64,000 nt of DNA. Origin: Aquatica leii (lineage: Eukaryota; Arthropoda; Insecta; Coleoptera; Lampyridae). This document shows, in pieces, positions 44,600 through 57,339 of this stretch. The first letter of the stretch is position 1, and the number at the start of each line of letters is the position of its first letter. Made by a program: the position numbers and the translations under genes. The stretch covers positions 4,278,001 to 4,342,000 of the forward strand of contig CM069432.1 in NCBI GenBank assembly GCA_035610365.1, in the 5' to 3' direction. The notes under the pieces were generated by a model that made no database searches, had not been told where the DNA came from, and was given only the letters and a program-made list of their open reading frames with translations.

Positions 44600-46990
44600 C
44601 ATTTTAAACATTTAAACGTTTCATTAAACCTAAACTTAGTCTATGTTTGTTAAATTGTTCACCGACCAAATTCTTGGTAAGTATATCAGCAATCTAGTCT
44701 TTTGTATTAATGTACTCAATTTATCATGTACCAAATCTTTAATAAAATTGTATTTAACGTCCACATGTTTCAATCTTTTATGTTCCCATTTTTCAGTTAA
44801 TTTAATACACGGCTGGTTGTCTTCAAATATTGTTAGAGTAGTTTTTGGAAAACCAAAGTCTTCAGGTAGACTTGATAACCAAATTCTTTCTCGAGTTGCT
44901 TCAGCTAAGGCCACATATTCGGCTTCAGTCGAGGACACCGCGACAATTGTCTGTTTTCTTGTAATCCAGGACACGGTACAACCAAATACTTTAAATAGAA
45001 ACCCTGTTGTCGATTTTCTGTCATTTGTGTCTCTAGCCTAATCCGAATCCGCATACCTTATCAATTTAGTATCCTGATTCTTGTTAAAAAATAACTCATA
45101 ATCAGTAGTTCCCTTTATATAGCGGAAGATTCTCTTTAGGGCTTTCCATAATTCTTCAGATGGATTGCTTTGTTGACGACTGCAAAAATTTACAGAAGCA
45201 CTTAAATCCGGACGAGGTCCGAGCATGACATACATTAAGGATTCGATCTCGAGTTGGTTTCTGTTCAACTAGCAAATTTTGTTTTTCGTTTTCATTGAAA
45301 TTCCCTACATCCATAGGAGTTTTCGATTTTTTACAATCTTTCATTTCAAACCGTTCTAGTACATTCAACAGCTAATGGTTTTGGTTTAAGAACATTCCAT
45401 TTTTTCTTATGTTCATTCCAAGCAATTGATTTAATTTACCCATGTCTTGCATTTTGAATTCATGGTTCAATTTAACTCTAAAATTATCAACTTCTTGTAC
45501 GAGTTTGTGTTTTGTTGCAAATTCATGAAAACGATTATTCCATCTATGTGGGGCTTGTTTTAAGCCATACAAGGCTTAATTCAGTTTACATACAATTTTG
45601 TCGTTATTTTCACCGTTCAGACTTTCTCATGTATGTTTTCCTTTATTGTTCCATGAAGAAACGCTGATTTCACATCTATTTGCTGAGCCTCTAAGTGTTC
45701 GTGATTTATTACAGCTAGAAGTGTATTAATAGTTGTTGGTCTAGCTTCTCTTTGAATGAATTCTCGTGCAACTAAACGAATTTTATATTTTATTATTTCC
45801 CCATGTTGCTTTTTTTTAATTCTAAATACCTGTTTACTATAAATTACTCTAGCGTCTTCAGGTTTTTCCACTAATGTCCAAGTGACATTTTCTTTTAACG
45901 ACTTCATTTCTTCTTCTACAGCTTCCTTCCAATACCTATAATTAGAAGTACTTTTTGCTGCTTCTAAACTAGTTGGTGCGTCTTCAATAAAGCATTCTGC
46001 ACTAAGCCCAAGATGTGTTTTATCTGAATTATTTATTTATCTGTAATAGTCTGATATTACTTAAATCTGGCTTTGTTTTATAAAACATTTTAGCAGGGGC
46101 AGCGTTATTCTTTAGAAATGTAGTTGGACTTCTGTTTATTATGTATGCTGCACAAAGTATTGACTCTCCCCACATGTCTTTGGATAGTTTTGAATCCGGA
46201 ATCATTGCTGTTGCCTTTTCTACCAACGTCCTATTCATTCTTTCAGCTACTCCATTAAGTTCAGGAGTATAAGGAATGGTATTGAAAATTTGAATACCCT
46301 TGGCCTTACAAAAGCTAGAAATACCTTAATTGAATTTTCTAAATCCTTTATGTTATTAAAACAGTGTAGTGTGTTTACCATGTAAATCTTAGCAGCAGGA
46401 TCAATGTGTCAATGTATTGATGTACTCTGTTGTGGACTCTCAGACGCTGCTGAAGTATCAACCATAAATGTAATATGCTCCTTCTGGTTGGCACTTGCCT
46501 GATTTGCCTATATGTTGAACCTACCAATATTTTCTAATATGCCCAGGTTGTGACATTTGATGACCGACCGATGATTCTCTAAACTTCCTGCACTTCGACT
46601 CGATTGAAGATTTTCTTTAACTTGAACAAGATGTTGTTTTTGAAAAATGTTTTTCTGTCCACTTCGTGGTGCACTCCAAAAAGCTGCAGACCCACTTGAC
46701 TGTAGATCTCGTTGTTTTGTTTTCATTTCATGATCCAACAACTTTCCCTTTACGAACTCCACTGTAAGTTTTTCAGTTTGCATAGTTTCCAATGCAGTTA
46801 CTATCGCATCATATGACTTAGGTAGCGTTAAAAGAAGAGAACATACTACATAGATGTCTTCCAGTTTAGCTCCAACACGCTGCAGCTCCCTTACGGTTTC
46901 ATCGAAAGTTATGTTTCTCAAGAGACTCATTTTCACTTTATACAATTTGTCACTTTTTAAAAATTGTTCATTCGGACTTTTCTATTCTTT
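44600..46990 (-). pseudogene. Copia-type retrotransposon polyprotein, degraded
   Basis: In minus-strand order: gag (46990-46508) with KMSLLRNITFDETVREL, LLTLPKSYDAIVTALET and FVKGKLLDHE; then a gap where zinc knuckle, protease and most of integrase are missing; integrase end (46330-46029) with NGVAERMNRTLVEKA and DMWGESILCAAYIINRSP; reverse transcriptase (45907-45040) with VYSKQ-like IYSKQVFRIK, AQQIDVKSAFLHG and MYGLKQAPHRW; and RNase H (44974-44636) with VSSTEAEYVALAEA and LKHVDVKYNFI. The YVDD catalytic segment of the reverse transcriptase is deleted between KLVQ and EVDNFR (about 45500). Frameshifts and stops separate the pieces. LTRs were not matched. This is a dead Copia element. Confidence 0.85.
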
Positions 46991-49600
46991 ATCGATGCAA
47001 CCCTTTACATTGTTTTAATCTAGAATTATTTCCATTCAAAATTTCTATTTATAAACTTGAGTTTACTGCCTTTTTGATTTTTTGAGAGGTATTGTGGATG
47101 CAATTCTTCGAATTTTGGGAAGCGTACGTGTTAGATTATGATTACTATAACTACTAACGTTTATTATAAATATTATATTAATAAATATTATGCGCGACAA
47201 TAGCAATAAACAATTGGTGTATTTGACGTTTCAGATGGTGACTTATGGATGTTACTAAGCAACCTGATTTTTTCATAGCGTGAATACTTAAAAATCTAAA
47301 AATGTGATTCACTAATCTAGAGTGATCTCTTTGTAAGAAATCACGATGTGAAAAATTTATGCTATTATTCAATATAATATACAACAAGAATAAGCGTATT
47401 ACTTAATAGTAGTAGAGAAACATTTTTAATTATTACACTTAGATTTTTTATAATTATTTTATATTTTAAAAATACAATCTAACTGTTACGTTGAATTAAT
47501 TTTTAAAACTTTTTGGTGAATTATATTAGAGCATTAGAACCGAACACTTTCAATATAATGAGTACATAGACGCATAAATATATTTTATATTATTATTCGC
47601 AAGATCATGTCTTAACTAACTGTTCTGTTTGATTTCAGGTAAGCTTTTTCCTTTTTGGTTGTGTTGACTTAACACGCGTAACTGCACAAGGATTACATCA
47701 CTCTTACTACTAAAAAGGTAACTGATTGATCATTTGTAAACACATTATGTTTTATGGTGGCTATTAAACACAAATAATTTATTATTTATTAAGTATAGAT
47801 AATATATACTTAATATTAATTATTAGTAAAGATTTACTATTCTAATTACACAACAATTTATTTTTTAAATTTCTAATGTTTTTGTCCTTGACTTGGTAAA
47901 AATGTATAGTAACTTTATGCTCTAATATTATTTTTGTTTTTGTATTTGTCAAATATTATTTTTTTAATAGTTTAAACACTATTTTTTATGTATAATACAT
48001 GAGGCAATACCATAATCAAAATTTACTGTTTTATTTTTATGAATGTATTCTTTAAAAGTTCTGGCAATCTTGCCCCAATAATTTTCAACCTTTGAGATTG
48101 GGCTAACATGTTTTTTGATGCTTTCTTTAAGGCTGTTAACATAGTTGCATGATTGCCATAACTTCCTTTAAAATCAATGGACATAATTCCTCTTTGAGCA
48201 GAAATTATGTTTTCTTCAACAATTCGAACCATTCGTCTATTTATGCCTAAAGTAGAAGTAAAAAAACTGTTTACAAACTTTTACTTTTTAATTTTTATAG
48301 TCAAAACAAAAAGTAGTATTAATACAACTACGACTATATTTCTTATGATAGCAGTACCTTAGCTGCATAGTTGTCATGTCAGCAGCGATGAAATCGAGTT
48401 ACTTCTGTAAGTAACTCAAAAATATTTTGTCTCTTTTCATCAAAAATTTTTTTTTAACATTTAAGCCGACTTTTCCTTACATGGAAATTTTTTTTATAAC
48501 TGTAACTTTTTTAATTTTTTTAGAATTGACAGTTTTTTCAGAAATTTTTAGATTTGAACTAAAGCTTTTTGATGATTCATTACAAGAGTCAATCAAATTA
48601 AGGTTGTCGGAATCAAAATCATTAAAACGAATCTCTTCATTACTCTTTGGACAAATTGACTTTATTTTATTAAGTTAAATTACGAGAAAATGAAAATCAA
48701 AAGTATAGAGAACCAAAGCGCACCAGATAAGTATGTGACAAACAAAAAAAGAGTTTAACATTAATTGTGATTACTACCTAGTATGTGTACGTGTGGCCAT
48801 TCTAATAATCGGCATGGCCAACGAAATAACGCTCGTGTAAATAAAAAATGCAATAATTACAGTTGTGTGTTATCCAGTAGGGGATAGGTTAATTCCGTAC
48901 CGGTATGACCTAAAACGTAATATGCAATTTGACAAAAGCGTACATACGGCGTTAGCACAAGTAATTTGATTTAATGCACACAATATTTGATCTAAAAGAA
49001 TGTGCTGAGTTTCCCTCTAATTAACTTCGCACTTTCCCATAAAGTGATGTTCAACCCCTTAGCCTTCAGCGACATGAAGTCATGGAAACTTTTCGACAAG
49101 CAGGTGTTACCAACGTCACTGATAAGATTACAGATTTAATTTATTAATTTAAGCCCTCAATACAAAAAAACGTTATAAAATCACATACCCTAAAATAAGC
49201 TTTCACTCAACAATATGCAGAATTCGTCCACATATTCATGTGGAATGGCGTGAAAGAATTTAATAATAAAAGTCTTGTTTGGACAGAGATACTGCTAAAA
49301 ACTTTGTCATCTTTAGGTCTCATACGTAATGAATAAGTTTTTTTAGATAATTATTCAAAAATGTTATTAATTTTCTAAAATTGTAGCTACATTTTGGATT
49401 TGTGCAATATGTTAATTTTGTGTATCTAAGCAATATTAAGACAATTTATTTTATTTGTTTTTTTATTTATTTATTTATTATGACGATTTAAAAATTGGTT
49501 GTTACAAATAATTTTTTCTACATAGATACCTTTGCTTTAAACAATCAAGTTGCGTTAATTACGAGCAAAACAAATGATTACCAATAGTTTTTATTTTGTG
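46991..49600. other. No assignable gene; weak minus-strand coding trace at 48020-48680
   Basis: Between 48680 and 48010 the minus strand holds two open stretches: a lysine/serine-rich one ending ISM near 48478 and a 69-codon one (48232-48023) with GSYGNHATMLTALKKASKNM. They may be one decayed protein, but I recognise no family. The rest is A+T-rich and blank. Confidence 0.4.
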
Positions 49601-49619
49601 TGTTTTTATTTTTGAAATT

Positions 49620-50200
49620 TATAATAAATGTTGAAATTTTGCACCATTTTTCCGAAGGCACATTTGACATCGCTGAACATTTTGATTGGCTATTTTAGTT
49701 AGAATGTCGGGTTTCTCTTTTATTTTGTGACCTGCTGCAACCACATCAGCGACTAGATCTTTCTCGGATTTTCATGCACTAAGGATTTCATACATCCCCA
49801 GAAAAATAAATCTAGGGAATTAAATTTGGGAATCTGGCTGGCCAATTTACTGGGCATCTTCTGCCAATCCATTTATTTGGAAACATATTAAAACCACATT
49901 CTACTTTTTACATATAAGGAAAGGTGTTCGAGCAGTTCAACCAGCTTGTTCGCTAAGAATAGAGTATAGTTTTTGCCATTTAATTGATCTGGGAATAGAA
50001 AAGTACCTATGACGTACTCACTTATTATTCCAGCCCATACATTTATTGAAAATCGACGTTGGTAGCTGCAAACCTTCATTAAGTGAGGATTTTCTTCGGT
50101 CCAAACGTAAGAATTTCAACTATTTAAAATACCTTCTTTTATGAACGTCACGTCGTCAGTGAAAATTATCGTTCTGTGTAAATCTAGCTGGAGACCAATC
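49620..50200 (-). pseudogene. Mariner-like transposase relic
   Basis: Minus strand: IIFTDDVTFIKEGILNS (first D, near 50150), VWTEENPHLM, FSINVWAGIISEYVIG, then RMWF at 49891 where the frame stops, a short deletion removing the second D block, SLDLFFWGCMKSLVHE (third D) and a conserved tail HKIKEKPDILTKIANQNVQR. It is another Tc1/mariner lineage with an aspartate third residue. No TIRs were identified. Confidence 0.7.
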
Positions 50201-50639
50201 AACTGGTTTAGTAGAACTACTAGAAATAGACGCACAAACGGAATCAATTGGCGACCAAAATTCAAGCAAAAATGAGATCTTTGTAGAGTTCACCGATACC
50301 AATACTCTACTGACAGTGACTTCACCTTCAACTGAAGTTGCGCAAAGTTACTAGTTGCGTTGGAAAACTTAGCACCTACCTATGTAAAAAATGTTGTTAG
50401 GTCTGGACTCAGACCTTTTCCTTTCTCAAAGATTGTGAAGGAAAAAAGTTTCCCGTGTACATTTTTACGCAAACACTAAAAAATGGAGAAACTGCAAAGC
50501 GCGATTGGCTAATCTGAAGTGATATTAAAAGGACTTTTTTCTGTTTTCCTTGTAGATTATTTATTAATTTTATTTATTTATTATTAGCTACAACTTCCGG
50601 ATATTCAATAGACTTAAAATGGAATAATAAGAAGTGCTA

Positions 50640-52262
50640 CGTGCAACTGAGAACTAAAGCTAAAGAACACTCACACAATCACTCACCAATTTATTCAAAG
50701 TCCTTCAGGCAGAGACTGAAATATGGAAGCAATTATTACGGCGTGTCTTAGATATAATACTATATTTGGGCAAGAGAAGACTAGCGTTTCGAGATAAAAA
50801 CCAGTTAATTGGACGTCCAAATAATGGAAATTGCTTGGGAATTTTAGAAATTATAGCTCGATACGATCCTCTTTTGCAAGAGCGTTTAAATAAGTCAAAG
50901 TTTCGCAGAAAACTCATAAGCCTTCACGGGTACATTATTTGTCTAACAGGATACAAAACGAATTTATTGCTCTTTGTGCAGAACACGTGATGGAAGAGAT
51001 TCTTGAAGAAAAATTGCCAAATATTTTTCAATAATAGTAGATGCCATTCCAGATTCTGCACATATTAAACAGTCTTTATTTTACGTAATGCATACCAAAA
51101 CGTTGAAAGTAAAAAGTACGAAGTACAGGAAGGATTTCTTGAATTTGTGGATTGTAATAACGAAACCGGTGAAACTATTGCTGATTTAATTCGCAAAACT
51201 TTACAAAAGCAAGCAATATCCTTATGTGACTGCTGCGGACAGGGTTATGACAATGGCAGTAATATAATATTTGTGGCATTTGTAATTGTGCCCAAGCTCA
51301 TATTCTTCAAAACTCTAATAACATTTATTTATTTTACTTGTGCTGCGCATAGCTTAAATTTATGTAGTGTAGAAGCATCTCAGTGTAATTCAAAAATTAT
51401 TACATTTTTGGAGTAGTGAAACGTTTATACAACTTGATTTCTCGCAGTCGTCAAAGGTGAGAAATTTTACAAAAAAAATATTGGATGTTCTTTGCACGGC
51501 ATGTCAGACACCAGATGGTCTGCTCGTATCAATTCTGTTAAGCCTTTTGCTAATCACCTTCGAGGGTTAATTTAAGCTGTTGATACAATTCTGACGACAA
51601 ACCTTACCCCCGAGATGCGTGGCGAGGCGTACGGGATTTAAGAGTACCTAAACAGTTTTCAGTGTGTGCTAATGGCTTACTGCGATTGACTACAGAAATT
51701 AAGTTTTTCAAGTCAGAGACGCTACTATAGACGTGGAACTTGACAGAATTAATAGTTTGGTAGGAGAACAAAATGGGATCAAATCATCTGTGAAGTCAAA
51801 CTGGTTAGTGAAAACATAGGCTTACTTTCCACTTTTCCACAAAAACGGCGGGAAATGTTACTTTTCAAAACGAAGAGGAATCCTTTAAATTTCAGACTTT
51901 TTATGTACTTTTTAACACTTTGCTTGCAAACTATGTTAAGCACCGGGCAGCATGTTTAGTTTCAAAATACAACAATAATTTGAATACCTAACTTTCTGAA
52001 GAACTTTTGCACCTGTGATCATTCCACTATTCTAATTTGTTTTCAAATAGAGATACTATTAAGCCCATTAGCTTATTGAATAGTATTTAGAATTAAAACT
52101 TCAAATGCTCTTTCCTAATGTAATAATTGCTCTCAAGATTTTGGCACTATCCCAGTAACAGTTGCTCAAGCAGAACGGTTATTTAGTACCTTAGTCCAAA
52201 TAGAAAATGTTCTTAGGTCCACTATGTACCAACAACGGTTAACAAGCCTAATAGCCCAGGCA
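50640..52262 (+). pseudogene. hAT-type (ZMYM1-like) transposase relic
   Basis: Plus strand: YLGKRRLAFRDKNQL, GNCLGILEIIARYDPLLQERL (about 50766-50900), then a broken region, GETIADLIRKTL, CGQGYDNGSNI (near 51230) and FTCAAHSLNLC (near 51350), the DUF4371-like core of hAT proteins related to zinc-finger MYM-type protein 1. The C-terminal dimerisation block is readable near 52150-52260 (VTVAQAERLFSTL, RSTMYQQRLTSLI). Many stops and shifts. Its 3' end is directly adjacent to the left TIR of the 4.8 kb element. No hAT TIRs or 8-bp duplication were found. Confidence 0.75.
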
Positions 52263-52275
52263 TATTAGGTTTTAA

Positions 52276-52697
52276 CCCGGAAAAAATTGTAAACAAACTG
52301 AATTTTTGCAGAGTGATAATATTCGACCCTCTGAACAAATATCAAAATACCTAATTTTGCCTACGCGAGCTTCATCGTTTTAATGACGTCTCAAGGTGGC
52401 GCTTTCCGGTTCTCACTTAAACGATCGTAGTGGTTACGCCACTGGACCAATTTTAATGATATTGAGCTCTGTCGATAGCTATTGACGAGCTCTACAACAT
52501 GATTTTACTGTAAGGTTTCTATTATTTACCCCTGTGCACGTAAAAGCATAAAAGTGTATTACCTTACCGATTTTGAATCCCTTTTCAGGTAGTAAGTTTT
52601 TAAGTTCACAAAAAATTTAATTTTTCACATAACAAAATATGTTCCTCTTTTTTTGTTCTATCTGAAATGTGTACTTTTTTAAAAATATCGAATTATT
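52276..52697 (+). repeat. Left TIR of 4.8 kb element
   Basis: About 420 bp, reverse complement of 56641-57043 with small indels. Confidence 0.85.
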
Positions 52698-53400
52698 AGA
52701 GATCGAGTCCATGTCTAAAACTGGCTATGCTATCATTGGGTCAACGTCATCTCTGGCTTGTAGGACAGTCACACCTGCTTCTTCTAGCAGTGGAGAAATC
52801 GCACTTATTAGGCGAGTTTTATTTTTTGTATTGCTGAGAAAGTCAGCCTGAGAAACAGTCACCGGGGTATCTTCAATAAATACGACTTCGGCACAGTATT
52901 TTCTTGTTTTACGACACCTTTGCTTCTCTCCTTTGGTACTTAGATATTCGTTGTATCCATCAAAGACCACATGGACACCTAGATAATTCCGTACAACGTA
53001 CTTCACGTACAAATCAAAAATGTCTCCGAATGTTGTAAGCTTATGCAGTTTTGGCCATACTGCAATGTGAAGTAGATATCCTCCATCGATTACAAAATTT
53101 GTCGATTCTGGAAGTGAACGCTCGTCTTCGGAGAAATGCACAAAAAGCTTCTGAAAGCCAGATTTTTGGGTTCCCTTTCACAAGAAAGCCTTCTTTCTCA
53201 AACAGGGCTGTTGGCCAAGGTCCAATTTCGTATTTGAAATACTCTTCTTTGTCCTCTTCTGATTTCATCACACAAACCATTCCAAGAAAGAGTTGGTTCC
53301 TTGGGACAGACACTGTATCTTCTCTTACTTTCACTGGGCCTTGTCACAGTCAATTTGCAAGTCAGCCACAGCGAGTTGGTGTGGTTGAAGTCTCAGTCGT

Positions 53401-53501
53401 CTAAACTTCTTCGAAAATCTCCACGTCCACGTGTTGAAAGAGATTATAAACTTCAGAATTATAACAAAAAGAAAATAATATACTTTTCGAACAAAACTAA
53501 C
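53401..53501 (-). other. Candidate 101-nt intron in large unassigned gene
   Basis: Donor GTTAGTTTTG after CAG at 53502, and acceptor AAGTTTAG before 53400. The downstream exon begins with a poorly conserved stretch, so this is less certain than the 61-nt intron. Confidence 0.4.
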
Positions 53502-54230
53502 CTGATCTGGCGTTTGTGCTTGTACACCACAAAACTCATCTAAAGCATCACATATTTTTATTCATCTAGGAAAGAAATGTATGTAACGTGCTCTCCGTTA
53601 TTTCACGTGCACGAGTTAAACCACCTTGACTTAATTGCTTGATCTGAAAATATTCCAGCTCAAAAGTCATGGCTGCGCCTTATTGTGAAGTATCCTGCTT
53701 TTGTGAAGGAATTATACTCTTCTGGATCCATTTTTTGATGTAGTTCTTCCATTTCCTGAACATATAAATTCGCCGATTTTGCATAGTTGTGACGACCTGC
53801 AGAGTGAAAAATTGGAATCATATCACGCACGCAAACCAAATGTAGCTTCCAATTTCCAGTTCGCTCGGCGCGAAGAAATTGAAGAATTGCATCAACAAAT
53901 TTGTAATATTGGATCCACAATGCTGCTGTTTTGTTGTCTTTTGTCAACAATTCAATCTTACTCTTTAAAGAATTTTGCAAAGTTTTGTTTCGTCTAACAC
54001 TTCAGATACTTTGGTTTGACTGTCTTCAAGAAATTTGATGTGTAAAGTGTAAAGTTCAAGTCGTACTTTATCATCCAACTCGCCATAATTTTCTAAAAGA
54101 ATAGTTCCCAGTGCTTGCTTTGTAAGGATATGGGCTCGAAGTGCTCTCGCATAGGCATGTCCGGATAGCATATGGACAACTGCCGCTTTTGGATACGCTT
54201 GTTTCCACAACGTCTCTAGTCCACTGCCAT

Positions 54231-54291
54231 CTGAAATTGCAAATGGAATATAATGTTTTCTCTTAATGTGGAATGAAGTTTCTACACTTAC
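54231..54291 (-). other. 61-nt intron in large unassigned gene
   Basis: GTAAGTGTAG to AATTTCAG. Removal joins GYVM to a glycine-serine-rich segment and LWKQAYPKAAV in frame, as expected for the family. Confidence 0.75.
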
Positions 54292-56640
54292 CCATCACAT
54301 ATCCAATTGCTGCCATAAATGCCATAAGAGTATGGAAACCGCCAAGACGAACAATTACGTTGTTCAGAGTTTGAGGTTCTGATGCAGCAACAATCTCTGC
54401 CGCTTTGACATAAAGTAGTTGGTCGAAGATAACCAAACAATGCTTTTGGTTTATCTTGTTATATTCCCTTGATGCAAAGAGAGCCCAGTATATGGCGTTG
54501 GAGTCGCTTGGAGACAAGTTGATAAACGGTAAAGTGTCTACCTTAGTGGATTCACAAACCCATTCACTATTCATAGAGCTCTTCATGTATCCACTCCAAG
54601 AAATAAGTTTCTCTATACCTATATAAATGATACACAGCAGATAATTGAATACAGCGTAATTAGCGTAAACCACAAATAGAAATAAAAATGACCGTTTCCC
54701 ATTTGCAATCCGTAGAGTGTAAATAATTCCAATAAAATTAATCTTCAGTCACCTAGCAATGTTTGAATTTTTGTAGTGTGGTGGAAATTACGTTCTTACT
54801 CTCGAATAACGTACGTAAGAAAATTCAATAATTATTACCTGCCCAGCTTCCACATGACCACAAAATATTAGTAGCATTTGCTTGTGTCAATTTGGTGACT
54901 TGTTCAGGAGACGGTTCGGCTAGCCGTTTCATAAGTACGTGATGGAGTGGTCCACCTGATTCCTCTCATACTGTGAAAGGTGCCATGACCCGTTAGAGTT
55001 CGAACATTGAAATCAGCGTTATCAAAGGAAAACTGAATGTATCTCTCGGTCGTACTCTCTTCATTTTTTTCATTCCCAATAACACAGTTTTCATAACGCT
55101 AGATTTTGTTGTAATTTGTACAAAACCCAAGCCTGTTCAGTAAGTCCACCAGCTGCCGGGAGCCATAATGGCGATGAATATAAATGCCTACACCCATCAG
55201 AAGGTTCTGGGCCTGCAAGCTGCAACTATAGCTTGAGATTGCGTTACGCTTATTTATCACTCGTGTCCGGTCGCTTGATTTTGAGCTTACTATAGTCTTA
55301 AGAAAACTCATTAAAGTTTCTGGAATATTATTAGTTTTGGAGTATAATAAATCCATTTGATTGGGATAAACCTTAGTATCATATACCTTCATTCGAATAT
55401 TCTCTCGAATTATTTCATCAGTTTTCTGTATTATTCGCTGTCTTTCGTCTATTTCCGTGTCTTTGCGATGCAAGTACCAAGTTTCGTACAGAAGTTTATT
55501 TGCCATCTCCTTCATATTTATCACCGCGTTCTTTCCGGCTTGGTACGTTATGCGTATAGAATTGCCGTACTTTGACAATAACTTTTCCTTAATGTACTTA
55601 CTGTTGTAGGGTTCGCAGTGTAGGTTTCCATATAACTTTCCAGACTAAAATGACAGTCCTCTTTTCCTCCAGGAAAGAACACATACTATCGAATGCTTTT
55701 ACTTTAACATTAACTTCAGGTCTTCCAGGATTTTTCTCTTATACTTCAGCGCGGTAATATTTTGTTTCAGCGGCTACTAAATCTACCTAATTGGCTACTC
55801 TTATTTGAACAAGATCTCTCCACTCGTCTCCGCGGTCTCTAGCTTTTTCTAAGACAGTTTCTTTGGAAGGAATAGTTCAAACCTCGTTCACTTTCCGTCT
55901 CAAGTTCCTAGACTTTTTGTGCTCATATTTTAAGTCAACTTCTTTACCACAAAATCAACAATGTGTCCTTATGTTGAAACGGCTTTCAGAAGACTTGGGC
56001 GAAAGTGGTAATGGTTGAGGTAAACCTTGAACAACATTTTCAGCTTCCGTTTTGGTTGTGTACCTAGGTCTTAAATATATTTGTCTGGGGAAATAGCAAA
56101 AAAACCTTGTAAATTTCTCATGCAAAAACTTGAACAGTCAAATCACAATAGGTGCACCTTCAAAGATTCAACATCAAATTTATTCTCCAACCCGTCACGA
56201 ACCTTTAAATGAATATTTCGAAATGTTTTTAATCCTTTTTGCTGGATAGTGCTTAATGTTGTACCATTTTCTAAAGGACAGTTGCATAAAGCACAAATTT
56301 CTGTTTCTATTTTTATAAATGCACCAAAACCATGATTCTTCATACGTTCACGCACTACACCTCATTCTCATAAAAATGAAACTAAAACTAGTATAGCAGC
56401 TTCCGATTGCAGCCCTATTTTAATGACGTCACCTTATGACCGATGAAGCTTGCGTAGGCAAATAGAAAGGTGGGGAGAGGGGGAATCTATCACCATGCAA
56501 AAAATTCGTCTTTCTCATATAATAATCATTTTTTCAGGCCCGAACATTTTTTTTCCAATATAACTGAATTAATTACGGTTACAATAAATGTAGATCAATG
56601 TTGCACTTTGTTATGTATAATAAATTGTAACTCGGTCCAT

Positions 56641-57043
56641 AATAATTCAATTTTTAAAAGAGTACACATTTCAGAAAGAAGAAAAAAAAGGGAACTTATT
56701 TAGTTATGTGAAAAATTAAATTTTTTGTGAACTAAAAAACTACCAGAAATCGGTAAGGTAATACACTTTTATGCTTTTATATGCACAGGGGTAAATAATA
56801 GATACATTACAATGAAATCATGTTATAGAGCTCGTTAATAGCTATCGATAGAGCCCAATATCATTAAAATTGGTCCAGTGGTTACAGAAATACGACCGTT
56901 TAAGTGAGAACCGGAAAACGCCACATTGTGACGTCATAAACACGATGAAGCTTGCGTAGACAAAATTAGGTATTTTTATATGTTGTTCAGAGGGTCGAAT
57001 ACTATCACTGCAAAAGTTCAGCATGTTTACAATTTTTTCCGGG
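56641..57043 (-). repeat. Right TIR of 4.8 kb element
   Basis: About 400 bp, inverted partner of 52276-52697. Confidence 0.85.
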
Positions 57044-57339
57044 TTTGCCCAGTATTCTATCTAAAATGACTGGATTATAAGAACTAGATTGAAAAAGTAA
57101 TTTTGATCAAATCATAGACAATATAAATGCTCGAAAAGTTTCTTTAATTATGTAATGCATGTAATTATTGAAAAGAGATCAAAAATTGTTTAATAGTTTT
57201 CAAGATTTAATATTTTTGTTTTACTGTGGTGGTGCAGAAATAGTAGTTTACATAACAAAAGTCGAAAGTAATAAATAGCATAACAAACTTTTATTTTTGA
57301 GGTTTTCGCGGCCATGATTTTTTTAACAAATAATTATCT
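57044..57339. other. No recognisable gene
   Basis: Nothing supported between the 4.8 kb element and the Penelope pair. Confidence 0.5.

Larger units (their letters stand above)
52725..56355 (-). pseudogene. Large multi-exon protein of unassigned family
   Basis: The pieces read in order as one protein of roughly 1000 residues or more. N-terminus at 56355: a Cys pair (CALCNCPLENG) and QQKGLKTF. Near 55950: FCGKEVDLKYEHKK, ARDRGDEWRDLVQIR and DLVAAETKYYRAEV. Near 55250: YSCSLQAQNLLMGVGIYIHR and LLNRLGFCTNY, then FDNADFNVRTLTGHGTFHSM (near 55000). Next PFINLSPSD, CLVIFDQLLYVKAAEI and VRLGGFHTLMAFMAAIGYVM (54530-54293). After an intron, AAVVHMLSGHAYARALRAH, FLRAERTGNWKLHL and GRHNYAKSANLYVQEM. 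The C-terminus has FVIDGGYLLHIAVW, VVFDGYNEY and LLEEAGVTVLQARDDVDPMI, acidic motifs reminiscent of PIN/FEN-like nucleases (inference). I recognise the family as repeated in invertebrate genomes, function unknown. Stops occur near 55950, 55870 and 53675, with a frameshift near 53970. Confidence 0.72.
52276..57043 (-). mobile_element. 4.8 kb element with about 400-bp TIRs and a large unassigned gene
   Basis: Both ends read CCCGGAAAAAATTGTAAACA inward. TIRs run 52276-52697 and 56641-57043 and match through blocks such as TTCGACCCTCTGAACAA, GACCAATTTTAATGATATTG and CTGAAATGTGTACT. Inside is a single minus-strand gene with at least two introns. The ends do not match a superfamily I can name. Target duplication is not obvious: TTAA precedes the left end and TTTG follows the right. 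It inserted at or beside the hAT relic's C-terminus. Confidence 0.82.

Noticed and set aside
49450..49485. TTTATTTATTTATTTATTATG run as a LINE tail
   Set aside because: A simple repeat in A+T-rich DNA with no adjacent LINE coding sequence.
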